Source of the DNA: JAAYCI01 sp964369525
GTDB taxonomy: Bacteria > Bacillota > Clostridia > Oscillospirales > Ruminococcaceae
Assembly (NCBI GenBank): GCA_964369525.1
Contig: CAYJEW010000026.1
Span: 1 to 25,774, forward strand
Reading direction: 5' to 3'
DNA: 25,774 nt
Below, in pieces: positions 1 through 7,619 of the stretch. Both the position numbers and the translations under genes were made by a program. Position 1 is the first letter of the stretch; every line of letters begins with the position of its first letter. The notes below the pieces were generated by a model that was given only the letters and a program-made list of their open reading frames with translations, had not been told where the DNA came from and made no database searches.

Positions 1-51
<51 letters not shown>

Positions 52-146
52 ATTTTTGTGCCTTGCAGGGTTTGCAGGCGCAGGGCAGGGGGTGCTAGAT
101 TTAAAATGGGCAGGAGGATTGCGCAGCGTTACTCTGTATGGGTGGC

Positions 147-423
147 TAGCCAAGCTAATATAATCCAAGCCCGCCTAAAAATAGGTAAATTGCACATCTA
201 ACTGCGTTATCCTCTTAGACAAACACAAGCTTGCCGTCGTCGTCTGTCTTGTTATAAGCACAATTTATCTGTTTTTAGGTCTATAGATTTTATAGCAAAT
301 GGGTGGGCTTTATAGCAAGTAAAAGCCTTGTAGTAATACTTTTTGCCTTATAAAAGGCTTTGACGCCGATAGAAGGCTGACCCATTTGTTATAAAACGGG
401 TTCGCATTATATTAGTTTAGCTA
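147..423. mobile_element. Possible MITE-like element with 27-bp terminal inverted repeats
   Basis: The first 27 bases (147-173) and the reverse complement of the last 27 (397-423) agree at 22 of 27 positions, and both outer ends begin with TA. They share the core CTAATATAAT and end in CCCG. Inside lies a second inverted pair, 290-304 against 380-394 (14 of 15 matching), and an AAAGCCTT/AAGGCTTT pair near 323-362. No transposase reading frame is present. TA-bounded short elements with terminal repeats resemble non-autonomous derivatives of the IS630/Tc1-mariner group, but that link is inferred. The right end overlaps the last codons and stop of malQ. This entry also accounts for the gene-free stretch 50-406. 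Confidence 0.42.
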
Positions 424-1891
424 TGCGGCCGAACGTGTGGGTGGCGGCGCGGATTGTGCCGGCAAGGGCGGGGCACAGTTGGTCTTGTGTAAGGCGCCAG
501 CACCAGTTTGGAGCACCGAGGGTGGAGGGGGTGTTTATGCGGGCTTCGGCGCCAAGGCCCAGCCAGTCGGGCAGGGGGATGATGGCGGTGTTTGCCACGC
601 TGGCAAGCGCCGCACGAATAAGCGCAGGCACAAACTCTTCGCTATTTTGGATACCGAGGTAACGGAAGGCAAACTGCACGTCTTCCGGGCTTGCCTCGGT
701 AAGCCAGGCGGCGCTTGTGGTGTTGTCGTGCGTGCCGGTGTACACAACCGTGTTGTTTTGGTAGTTGTGGGGCAGATAGTCGCTTTCTTCACGGCTGTCG
801 AACGCAAACTGCAGTATCTTCATGCCGGGGTAGCCCGACGCTTTTAGCAGGGCGTATACGTCGGCCGTTAAAAAGCCGAGGTCCTCGGCAATTATCTTCA
901 TGTTCGGCAGGTGGCGGTGTAGCATGGAGATAAAGCCGATGCCGGGGCCGTCCTCCCAGCTACCGTTTCGTGCTGTGGCAGAGCCTGCCGGCACGGCATA
1001 GTAGGTGGAAAAGCCTCGGAAGTGGTCTATGCGGGTAACATCAAACAGCTCTTCGGCCTGTTTTAGGCGCCTTTGCCACCAGGCATAGCGGGTGCGCTTG
1101 TGGGCCGGCCAGTTGTATAAGGGGTTGCCCCAGAGCTGGCCGTCTTCGGTGAAAGCGTCGGGCGGCACGCCGGCCACCTGCGCAAGCGCATGTTCTTCGT
1201 TTAGCAAAAACAGTTGGGGATTTGCCCAAAGGTCGCTGGAGTCGTCGCTGACATATATGGGGATATAGCCCACAATGCCCACGCCGTGTGAGTTGGCATA
1301 CTGTTTTAAGGCGGCCCACTGCTGAAAGAAAAAGTACTGCACACAGCGCCAAAACTCTATGCGTGGGGCGTACTGGGCTTTGGCGGCTTTTAGCGCCGCG
1401 GGGGTGCGCAGGCGCAGGGGGGTGGGCCAGTGGGCAAAGCCTGCTTGGCCGTGCGCTTCTTTAATAGCCATGTACATGGCGTAGTTGTCTAGCCAGTAGG
1501 CGTTTTGTTGGCAAAATGTGCGGTAGGCAGGGGCGGATTTATCCTGCCGCGCGGCGGCTTTTGCAAGCACTGCAAAGCGGCGGTTAAATAAAAGCTCGTA
1601 CTCTACATGGGCCGGGTTTTCGCCCCAGTTTGTGCCTATCTCGTCTGCAGTAAGCAGGCCGCCTTCGCACAGCATGTCGAGGTCTATAAAATAAGGGTTG
1701 CCTGCAAAGGCGGAAAAGCTTTGGTAGGGGCTGTCGCCATATCCGGTGGGGTTGATAGGTAAAATTTGCCAAAGCGCTTGGCCGGCCTGTGCCAAAAAGT
1801 TTACAAAATCATACGCACTGCGCCCCAGCGTGCCTATGCCGTAAGGCGAGGGCAAAGAAGACAGTGGCATTAAAATACCGGATTGTCGCAT
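407..1891 (-). CDS. malQ: 4-alpha-glucanotransferase (amylomaltase, GH77)
   Basis: A cytoplasmic enzyme that transfers alpha-1,4-glucan segments between maltodextrins, releasing glucose. At 494 residues it has the usual length for a bacterial MalQ. The GH77 landmarks are present: DSPYQS near residue 53, RIDHFRG with the nucleophile at Asp289, IAEDLG with the acid/base at Glu336, and GTHDN with Asp389. The strand that normally reads G-D-x-P-I-Y-V instead reads GYIPIYV, with Tyr209 where the family has a nearly invariant Asp (Asp213 of Thermus amylomaltase). The ATG at 1891 follows AGGAGG at 7-nt spacing. The final residues IAKLI lie inside the terminal repeat of the element at 147-423, so the native C-terminus may have ended at FGR. 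Monocistronic; no promoter was recognised. Confidence 0.95.
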   Translation of the reverse strand: MRQSGILMPLSSLPSPYGIGTLGRSAYDFVNFLAQAGQALWQILPINPTGYGDSPYQSFSAFAGNPYFIDLDMLCEGGLLTADEIGTNWGENPAHVEYELLFNRRFAVLAKAAARQDKSAPAYRTFCQQNAYWLDNYAMYMAIKEAHGQAGFAHWPTPLRLRTPAALKAAKAQYAPRIEFWRCVQYFFFQQWAALKQYANSHGVGIVGYIPIYVSDDSSDLWANPQLFLLNEEHALAQVAGVPPDAFTEDGQLWGNPLYNWPAHKRTRYAWWQRRLKQAEELFDVTRIDHFRGFSTYYAVPAGSATARNGSWEDGPGIGFISMLHRHLPNMKIIAEDLGFLTADVYALLKASGYPGMKILQFAFDSREESDYLPHNYQNNTVVYTGTHDNTTSAAWLTEASPEDVQFAFRYLGIQNSEEFVPALIRAALASVANTAIIPLPDWLGLGAEARINTPSTLGAPNWCWRLTQDQLCPALAGTIRAATHTFGRIAKLI

Positions 1892-1993
1892 GGTAGGCCT
1901 CCTATATATTAGTATATTATTTATGCCGTTTATTCCATCATAGGGCGGACAGCAAAAAAAAGCAAGTAAAGTAGCGTAACTAAGAATAAACCC

Positions 1994-2022
1994 TTGAATT
2001 TAAGGGCGGTTTGGGGCATAAT
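1994..2022 (+). promoter_or_regulatory. Candidate SigA promoter for pyrBI
   Basis: TTGAAT (1994-1999) and CATAAT (2017-2022) are separated by 17 bp, giving a start about 55 nt before pyrB. A small palindrome CCCTT-N6-AAGGG (1991-2006) overlaps the -35 box and could be an operator, though nothing identifies its regulator. No pyrimidine attenuator was recognised in the leader. Confidence 0.5.
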
Positions 2023-2084
2023 TAAATAGAAAAAAAGGCATTAACCGCATGATGTGGCGGGAGGCCTGAAATGGGAGGCACAGT

Positions 2085-3014
2085 GTGCAAAATATACGCC
2101 ATTTGATATCTCCGGACGATTTTACAGGGCAGGAGACCGACCGCCTGCTGGATTTGGCCGCCCGTATTATAGCCCAGCCACAGCAGTATGCCGCTCGCTG
2201 TGCCGGCAAAAAAATTGCCACCTTGTTTTACGAACCCAGTACCCGTACGCGCCTTAGTTTTGAAGCTGCTATGCTGGAGCTGGGTGGAGGGGTGCTGGGA
2301 TTTTCTTCGGCCGATTCGTCGTCGGCCGCAAAGGGCGAAACGGTGGCAGATACTATTCGCACCGTGCAGAGCTTTGCCGATATTATTGCAATAAGGCACC
2401 CAAAAGAGGGCTCGGCCGCGGTGGCGGCGGCAAACTCGCGGGTGCCGATAATAAACGCGGGCGACGGAGGGCATCTGCACCCAACCCAAACGCTTACCGA
2501 CCTGCTTACCATACGCTCGCTACGTAAAGGGGGTAGCCTTTCGGGGATAACGGTGGGGCTGTGTGGCGATTTGATGTTTGGGCGCACGGTGCATAGTCTT
2601 GTGCGTGCGCTGGAAACGCGCAGTGGCATAAAATTTGTGCTAATAAGCCCAAAAGAGCTACGCCTGCCTGCCTACCAGCTTGAAGAATTGCAGAGCAGAG
2701 GCGTGCCGTATGTAGAGGTGGAGCGGCTGGAAGATGTGATAGGCGATTTGGACGTGCTGTACATGACACGGGTTCAGCGAGAGAGGTTTTTTAACGAGGA
2801 AGACTATGTGCGCCTGCGCGACAGCTATATTTTAAATGCGGCAAAGATGCGCCTGGCGAAGGAAGAGATGATGGTGTTGCACCCGCTGCCGAGGGTGAAC
2901 GAGATTGCTACAGAGGTAGACAGCGACCCTAGGGCCGCATACTTTGAGCAGGTGCGGTACGGAAAGTTTGCAAGGATGGCCTTGATACTTACATTGCTGG
3001 GAATGGAGGGCTAA
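2085..3014 (+). CDS. pyrB: Aspartate carbamoyltransferase, catalytic subunit
   Basis: Catalyses carbamoyl phosphate plus L-aspartate to N-carbamoyl-L-aspartate, the committed step of de novo pyrimidine synthesis. The 309 residues match the catalytic chain family. Visible motifs are PSTRTR (residues 51-56, carbamoyl-phosphate binding), the active-site Lys83 in the AAKGE loop, HLHPTQTLTDL (130-140) and HPLPRVNEI near the C-terminus. The start is GTG at 2085, chosen because GGGAGG lies 5-6 nt upstream and the protein aligns from this residue. pyrI begins two bases after the stop, so the two are cotranscribed and should form the allosteric holoenzyme. Confidence 0.97.
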   Translation: MQNIRHLISPDDFTGQETDRLLDLAARIIAQPQQYAARCAGKKIATLFYEPSTRTRLSFEAAMLELGGGVLGFSSADSSSAAKGETVADTIRTVQSFADIIAIRHPKEGSAAVAAANSRVPIINAGDGGHLHPTQTLTDLLTIRSLRKGGSLSGITVGLCGDLMFGRTVHSLVRALETRSGIKFVLISPKELRLPAYQLEELQSRGVPYVEVERLEDVIGDLDVLYMTRVQRERFFNEEDYVRLRDSYILNAAKMRLAKEEMMVLHPLPRVNEIATEVDSDPRAAYFEQVRYGKFARMALILTLLGMEG

Positions 3015-3016
3015 CC

Positions 3017-3427
3017 ATGAATGTAGACAGCATTGAGCGCGGTGTAGTGATTGACCATATTGGGGCGGGCAAAGGCATGGAGATTGTTCGCCTGCTACGC
3101 CTGGAAGAGCTTACCTGCCCTGTGGCGGTTATTCGTAACGCGCGCAGCGGAAAGATAGGCAGAAAAGATATTATTAAAATAGAGGATGAGATAGACCTTG
3201 ACCTTGATGTGCTGGGGTTTATAGACCCAAACATTACCGTGAACATTATTACCGGTAGCAGAATTGTGGAAAAGCGCCGTACCTCGCCGCCAAACCAGGT
3301 GGTGAATGTGGTGCAGTGCAAAAACCCACGCTGTATTACCTCTACCGAGCGCGATTTGCCGCAGGTATTTTTGCGAAAAGAGGGCGGCGAGGTGTATAGG
3401 TGTAGCTATTGTGAGCAGGAGTATTGA
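3017..3427 (+). CDS. pyrI: Aspartate carbamoyltransferase, regulatory subunit
   Basis: Non-catalytic partner of PyrB that binds nucleotide effectors in its N-terminal domain and contacts the catalytic trimers through a C-terminal zinc domain. The 136-residue protein has the four zinc ligands in the family arrangement: CKNPRC (Cys101, Cys106) and CSYC (Cys129, Cys132). It is slightly shorter than enterobacterial PyrI (about 153 residues), mainly at the N-terminus. It starts at ATG 3017 immediately after pyrB, with GGAGG at the end of pyrB serving as its binding site. Whether this enzyme is CTP-inhibited cannot be judged from sequence. Confidence 0.96.
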   Translation: MNVDSIERGVVIDHIGAGKGMEIVRLLRLEELTCPVAVIRNARSGKIGRKDIIKIEDEIDLDLDVLGFIDPNITVNIITGSRIVEKRRTSPPNQVVNVVQCKNPRCITSTERDLPQVFLRKEGGEVYRCSYCEQEY

Positions 3428-3436
3428 TAGAATAAA

Positions 3437-3474
3437 AAACAAGGCGCCCACATGACGGGGTGCCTTGTTTTTTT
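3437..3474. terminator. Bidirectional rho-independent terminator
   Basis: A 13-bp stem (AAACAAGGCGCCC with GGGGTGCCTTGTTT, one G-T pair) has a T tract on the plus strand and an A tract before it, so it can end both pyrBI (+) and the small gene at 3493-3750 (-). Confidence 0.9.
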
Positions 3475-3492
3475 AGTGGTCTTGGGCGGGGT

Positions 3493-3750
3493 TTAGCGGG
3501 GGGTTACCTCGCCAAAGAGGTTAAAGCGGAACAACTTGCTTTCGTCGGTTTTGTTGGTACATTCTATTTTGGCGTGGGAGACAATGCCGCCCTCGATTAG
3601 CCGCGTAAAGCCAATTAGCTGGGCTAGTTTGCTTTTTAGGTTTAGGCGGTCGCCTTCGTCGGTTACAAGGTACACCTCGCCCTCGCAGCTGTCGAGCACC
3701 TCCATAAACGCCTGTAGGTCGAACTCGTGCATGTTCATTGTGTTATCCAT
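3493..3750 (-). CDS. Small conserved-looking protein of unknown function
   Basis: An 85-residue acidic soluble protein with no signal peptide or membrane segment. It begins MDNTMNMHEFDLQAF and contains a beta-rich stretch (VYLVTDEGDRLNLKSK) followed by the helix LAQLIGFTRLIEGG. It resembles small hypothetical proteins I associate with Clostridia, but I cannot assign a domain or function. It is supported as a real gene by AAGGAG 9-10 nt before the ATG, by a good minus-strand promoter at 3847-3875 and by a shared terminator. It stands alone between pyrBI and the Fe-S scaffold genes, with no clear functional link to either. Confidence 0.78.
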   Translation of the reverse strand: MDNTMNMHEFDLQAFMEVLDSCEGEVYLVTDEGDRLNLKSKLAQLIGFTRLIEGGIVSHAKIECTNKTDESKLFRFNLFGEVTPR

Positions 3751-3846
3751 AAAATTTTGCTCCTTCTACAGAAAAAGTAAGGCAAAAAGCGCTGAAAAAA
3801 AGCGGCGCTGTGCGGTGTGTGGCGGGGGGATTTCGCCTTTGCCACC

Positions 3847-3875
3847 ATTGTAGCAACAGGGCAGGCAAAATGCAA
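3847..3875 (-). promoter_or_regulatory. Candidate SigA promoter for the 85-residue protein
   Basis: Read on the minus strand, TTGCAT (3875-3870) and TACAAT (3852-3847) are 17 bp apart. Transcription would start near 3840 and leave a leader of roughly 90 nt. Confidence 0.55.
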
Positions 3876-4061
3876 TAGAAAAATTGGTGAAAAGCACAAT
3901 GATAAAATGTGATATTTGTAGAAATTTAACAAAAATTGGCGAAAAGGGGTGGCATTTAGCCCTAAAAGGGGGGCAATATGCTTTTATTTTACACAAAACT
4001 TGATATAATAAAGATGTGCAACGCACAAGTGGCGTAAATTTACACCAAAGGAGTATGGCAT
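3876..4061 (+). promoter_or_regulatory. Upstream region of the Fe-S scaffold operon
   Basis: Together with 3751-3875 this forms a gene-free stretch of about 310 bases. A TATAAT sits at 4004-4009 but has only a weak -35 (CTTTTA, 17 bp upstream). A perfect 10-bp palindrome GTAAATTTAC lies in the leader, about 20 nt before the ATG, and could be an operator or just AT-rich sequence. AAAGGAG precedes the ATG at 8 nt. Confidence 0.4.
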
Positions 4062-4763
4062 ATGACCTATACCCATGAAGTAGAGCAGATGTGCCCTGTG
4101 GCCCAAGGGACAAACCACGGGCCGGCACCTATTCCCGAAGAGGGGCGCTGGGTGAAAGCGTACAACGTACAAGACATTAGCGGACTTACGCACGGCGTAG
4201 GCTGGTGTGCGCCACAGCAGGGTGCATGCAAGCTAACGCTTAACGTGAAAGAGGGTATTATTCAAGAGGCGCTTATTGAGGTTATTGGGTGCTCGGGGAT
4301 GACCCATTCGGCCGCGATGGCCGGCGAGATTTTGCCGGGCAAAACCATAATGGAAGCGCTTAATACCGACCTTGTGTGCGATGCTATAAACACGGCTATG
4401 CGCGAGCTGTTTTTGCAGATTGTGTATGGCCGCAGCCAAACAGCTTTTTCGGAAAACGGGCTGCCGGTGGGCGCAGGGCAAGAAGACCTGGGAAAAGGCC
4501 AGCGTAGCATGACAGGCACCATATACTCTACCGCCGCAAAGGGTGTGCGGTATTTAGAGCTTACAGAGGGGTATATTACCCGTATGGCGCTGGATAAGGA
4601 CAACGAAGTAATAGGCTACGAGTTTATACGCCTTGGTAAGATGCTGGAAGACATTCGCTGCGGCAAGGACGCTAACGAAGCTTTGCAGGCCAATAAAGGC
4701 ACATATGGCAGGTTTTCGGAAGAGGACGGCGCCGTGAAATACATAGACCCAAGGGAGGAGTGA
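4062..4763 (+). CDS. NifU/IscU-like iron-sulfur cluster assembly scaffold protein
   Basis: A 233-residue cytoplasmic protein whose central part resembles the NifU/IscU N-terminal fold: GCSGMTHSAAMAGEILPGKTIMEAL around residues 76-100 parallels the NifU pattern of a glycine-cysteine turn followed by an aminotransferase-independent scaffold helix and GKT. Candidate cluster ligands are Cys49, Cys56, Cys77 and Cys106. It carries extra N- and C-terminal segments, so it is a family variant rather than classical IscU. It is translationally linked to the GGGtGRT gene downstream. That pairing is known in Firmicutes, but the biochemical role of the pair is not established. Start supported by AAAGGAG at 8 nt. 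Confidence 0.85.
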   Translation: MTYTHEVEQMCPVAQGTNHGPAPIPEEGRWVKAYNVQDISGLTHGVGWCAPQQGACKLTLNVKEGIIQEALIEVIGCSGMTHSAAMAGEILPGKTIMEALNTDLVCDAINTAMRELFLQIVYGRSQTAFSENGLPVGAGQEDLGKGQRSMTGTIYSTAAKGVRYLELTEGYITRMALDKDNEVIGYEFIRLGKMLEDIRCGKDANEALQANKGTYGRFSEEDGAVKYIDPREE

Positions 4764-4768
4764 GCAAT

Positions 4769-5764
4769 ATGGCACAGTTTGAAAACCAAGACCGCCGCAT
4801 GCCAAAGATACAGGCATGCCTTAAAGACAACGGCATTGCAACGCTGGACGACTGCTGTGAGATGTTGCTACAAAAGGGTATTAATGTAGAAGAGATTGTA
4901 AAAGGCGTGCAACCTATATGTTTTGACAACGCAGTGTGGGCCTACATACTGGGTACGGCTATTGCGGTACACAGGGGCATAAAAAAGGCCGACGAGTGCG
5001 CAAAGGCCATAGGTGAAGGGCTGGAGGCGTTTACCATACCAGGTAGTGTGGCCGAGCAGCGCAGTGTGGGCCTTGGGCACGGCAATTTGGGGGCTATGCT
5101 GTTGCGTGACGAGACCGAGTGTTTTGCGTTTTTGGCAGGGCACGAGAGCTTTGCCGCGGCCGAGGGCGCTATAGGTATTGCAAAAACGGCAAACAAGGCA
5201 CGCACAAAGCCGCTGAGGGTTATACTAAACGGCCTTGGCAAGGACGCAGCGTATATTATAAGCCGTGTGAATGGCTTTACCTACATGAAAACCGACTACA
5301 ACTTTACAACGGGCGAGCTTGCGATAACCGAGCAGAAGGCGTTTTCGCAAGGGGCTAGGGCCGAGGTGCACTGCTATGGCGCAAATGATGTGCTGGAGGG
5401 TGTGGCAATTATGAAGCACGAGGGGGTGCAGGTGTCGATTACAGGCAACAGCACAAACCCATCGAGGTTTCAGCATCTGGTGGCAGGCACATACAAAAAA
5501 TGGGCCAACGAAACCGGGGCAAAGTATTTTAGCGTGGCTTCGGGCGGTGGCACAGGCCGCACACTGCACCCAGACAACATGGGCGCAGGCCCTGCCAGCT
5601 ATGGCCTAACCGACAGCATGGGCCGTATGCACGGCGACGCACAGTTTGCCGGCAGCTCCAGCGTACCTGCACATGTTGAGATGATGGGACTTATAGGCAT
5701 GGGCAACAACCCAATGGTGGGCGCTACCGTGGCGTGTGCTGTGGCGGTGAGCCAGCTGCCGTAG
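4769..5764 (+). CDS. GGGtGRT family protein
   Basis: A 331-residue soluble protein recognised by its signature GGGTGRT near residues 259-265, followed by LHPDNMGAGPASYGLTDSMG and a hydrophobic C-terminal stretch MMGLIGMGNNPMVGATVACA. The family is named for this motif and its function is unknown. It sits directly after a NifU-like scaffold gene, which suggests a metal or cluster role by association only. The ATG at 4769 is preferred because AGGGAGGAG ends 8 nt before it. A GTG at 4760 overlapping the previous stop would add three residues, but it falls inside the ribosome binding site. Confidence 0.9.
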   Translation: MAQFENQDRRMPKIQACLKDNGIATLDDCCEMLLQKGINVEEIVKGVQPICFDNAVWAYILGTAIAVHRGIKKADECAKAIGEGLEAFTIPGSVAEQRSVGLGHGNLGAMLLRDETECFAFLAGHESFAAAEGAIGIAKTANKARTKPLRVILNGLGKDAAYIISRVNGFTYMKTDYNFTTGELAITEQKAFSQGARAEVHCYGANDVLEGVAIMKHEGVQVSITGNSTNPSRFQHLVAGTYKKWANETGAKYFSVASGGGTGRTLHPDNMGAGPASYGLTDSMGRMHGDAQFAGSSSVPAHVEMMGLIGMGNNPMVGATVACAVAVSQLP

Positions 5765-5786
5765 GCGCAGGCAGAATATAGAGCAT

Positions 5787-5820
5787 AAAAAAGAGATGTG
5801 AGTGTTCACATCTCTTTTTT
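5787..5820. terminator. Bidirectional rho-independent terminator
   Basis: A perfect 9-bp stem GAGATGTGA/TCACATCTC with a 4-nt loop is flanked by six A and six T. It can serve both the GGGtGRT operon (+) and bioY (-). Confidence 0.92.
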
Positions 5821-5891
5821 ATGGTTAAACTTGAGTATGGATTTGGCGTATAAAAAGTTTTGATACTGCAGAAGCTAGGTTTGGGCAGTGG

Positions 5892-6428
5892 CTACGGGGT
5901 TTGGGCTTTGGCAAGGCGCTTTGAAAGCATTGCGCAAAGAGAGTAGGCCAAAGCGCCTTTTAAGATATCGGGGACAATAAAAGGTATTACGCAGGCGGCG
6001 AGCGCTGCAGAGAGCGACATGCCGGATAGGTGCATAAACCATACGGTGCCAAGCGTGTAGCACAGCGCAAGGCCGATGCACATAAAGAAGGCTTTGGCGG
6101 TTATGTTTTTGCCGTACCGCGCGCCAAGCGACGTTAACAGCGCCAGCAGTAGATAGCCCCAAATATAGCCGCCTGTTGCGCCAAGCAGGGCGGAGGGCCC
6201 TGCCATAAAGCCTGCAAAAACAGGTACGCCTATAACGCCAAGCAGTATGTAGCTGGCAATGCTTGCAAGTGCATACAGCGGCGGCAGCATAATGCCTGCC
6301 ATAAAAACGCCAAGCACAGCGAGGTTGAAAACAATGGGGTGCAGGGGAATTTGTATCTGCGATAAAATGGCAATAAGTGCTGCAAAAAATGCGCATAAAG
6401 TGAGTAGCTTTAGGTTAGTTTGTTTCAT
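5892..6428 (-). CDS. bioY: Biotin transporter substrate-binding subunit BioY
   Basis: Membrane S-component of an ECF-type vitamin transporter that binds biotin. The 178 residues and about six hydrophobic segments fit the family. Diagnostic stretches are QIQIPLHPIVFNLAVLGVFMAGIMLPP (residues 25-51) and GVPVFAGFMAGPSALLGATGGYIWGY (66-91). No ECF ATPase or EcfT gene is nearby, so it probably uses a shared energising module or works alone, as some BioY proteins can. Its 5' region contains the palindromic element at 6461-6547, ending about 33 bp before the ATG. No typical BirA operator was recognised. The binding site is a modest AAAAGG. Confidence 0.94.
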   Translation of the reverse strand: MKQTNLKLLTLCAFFAALIAILSQIQIPLHPIVFNLAVLGVFMAGIMLPPLYALASIASYILLGVIGVPVFAGFMAGPSALLGATGGYIWGYLLLALLTSLGARYGKNITAKAFFMCIGLALCYTLGTVWFMHLSGMSLSAALAACVIPFIVPDILKGALAYSLCAMLSKRLAKAQTP

Positions 6429-6460
6429 GTTAAAAACCTTTTCTTTGTTGTTTATTAGGG

Positions 6461-6547
6461 TAAGCGTTAGGGAGTAAAACGAACCACGCCTACCACGGCC
6501 AATTTTGGCGGTATAAAAAACGGGTTCGTTTTATTCCCTAACGCTTA
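6461..6547. mobile_element. TA-bounded 87-bp inverted-repeat element upstream of bioY
   Basis: The arms 6461-6485 and 6523-6547 are 25 bp long and complementary except at one position. Both outer ends are TA and the core is 37 bp, including a small GCC-AATTTT-GGC hairpin. There is no room for a gene. If transcribed in the bioY leader it would fold into a very stable hairpin. The inner arm motif CGAACC(CG) is shared with the right end of the element at 147-423. It is interpreted as a MITE-like insertion; a cis-regulatory hairpin is the alternative. The remainder of the gap, 6548-6755, shows only an 8-bp inverted repeat ATTTTTTG/CAAAAAAT and no gene. Confidence 0.5.
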
Positions 6548-6755
6548 GGGGCGCAGGGGAGGTGCGAAAATATGGGGGTATATAAATGCAGGGATATTAT
6601 ATGATAAATCGAATTTTTTGTGCGTTCAAAAAATGGAGAAAAAATAGCCGCAAAATAAAGTTTTGGCAGGGTGTGTATAGCAGTGGCGGTGCCGAGGCCA
6701 TGCGCTGAAAAAAATAAAAATTAAATGGGTGGAAAATACCGATAAAATAGAGTGG

Positions 6756-7619
6756 CTAAAAGCGATATTCTTCTTCGGCGGGGTTGTTTGCCGGCTCGTC
6801 GGGAAGCTCTAGATAGTATAAATCCGGCTGGTACCACTCGAAGATGATGGCGTCGTTTTCGGCCTGGTAGAGCTCTATGGGGTCGGTGGGGCGGGCTGTC
6901 CACAGCACGCGCATTGCAAAAAGGCGGGCAAAGCGGATGGTGAGCGGCAGGTAGCCTTTTTGGTAGGCAATAAAGTGTGGGCGGGACAAAACGTTTGTAA
7001 GGCCTAGGCCCACCAGCGTGCCGGCAAAGCCGCTGTTAAGGTCTTTAGGGAGGGCGGCCAGCTGGCCGCGCAGTAGGCCGGGTACATTTTTTTTGTACCA
7101 GCGGACAATGCGGGGGTCGAAACTTTCGATGCACACATCGCCGTCGTACTGGCGCAAAATACGCCAGGTGTTGCGGCACAGGCGCTCGTTTTGCGGGCCT
7201 TTTTTTAGCTCTATAAGCAGTGGAACCTCGCCGCTTGTAAGCTCTAGCACTTCGCTGAGTAGAGGTATGCGCTGCGAGGTACCAAACAGCGAAAACTCTT
7301 TTAGCTGCTCGGTTGTGCACTCGTCTACCAAAAGGGGCGAGCCGCACGCACGGTTTAGGTCGTCGTCGTGAAACACAACCACATCGCCGTCTTTAGATAG
7401 GCGCACATCCAGCTCTATGCCGTAGCCTGCGTCTATGGCGGCAGTAAAGGCGGCAATGCTGTTTTCGGGTATGCTTTTGTCTTGGTTATGCAGGCCTCGG
7501 TGGGCTATGTTTGCCCCCCAAAAAGGTGCGCGTTGTTCGGCGTTGCTTTCGCCGGGGAGCAGCAAAAAAACAACCAGCACAACCACCGCACACAGTGCAG
7601 CAAAAATAGGTATTAGCAT
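6756..7619 (-). CDS. Glycerophosphodiester phosphodiesterase family protein
   Basis: Hydrolyses glycerophosphodiesters to an alcohol and glycerol 3-phosphate. The 287-residue protein opens with one hydrophobic segment (residues 3-22) that acts as a membrane anchor or uncleaved signal. The GDPD core follows: AHRGLH with His40-Arg41, PENS at 51-54, GIELDV with Glu69 and Asp71, and the catalytic His84 in FHDDDLNR. ELKKG near the middle is the expected later metal/substrate strand. The C-terminus is acidic and ends EEEYRF. It is likely membrane-associated with the catalytic domain outside, although orientation is inferred. Single-gene unit; no clear terminator was found downstream. Confidence 0.92.
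   Translation of the reverse strand: MLIPIFAALCAVVVLVVFLLLPGESNAEQRAPFWGANIAHRGLHNQDKSIPENSIAAFTAAIDAGYGIELDVRLSKDGDVVVFHDDDLNRACGSPLLVDECTTEQLKEFSLFGTSQRIPLLSEVLELTSGEVPLLIELKKGPQNERLCRNTWRILRQYDGDVCIESFDPRIVRWYKKNVPGLLRGQLAALPKDLNSGFAGTLVGLGLTNVLSRPHFIAYQKGYLPLTIRFARLFAMRVLWTARPTDPIELYQAENDAIIFEWYQPDLYYLELPDEPANNPAEEEYRF

Noticed and set aside
2022..2489. Minus-strand open frame within pyrB
   Set aside because: pyrB is unambiguous by motif; the antisense frame has no recognisable domain or binding site.
6429..6560. BirA operator or riboswitch upstream of bioY
   Set aside because: The 25-bp arms with a 37-bp core do not match the short BirA half-sites, and no known biotin riboswitch is expected; the TA-bounded palindrome fits a MITE-like element better.
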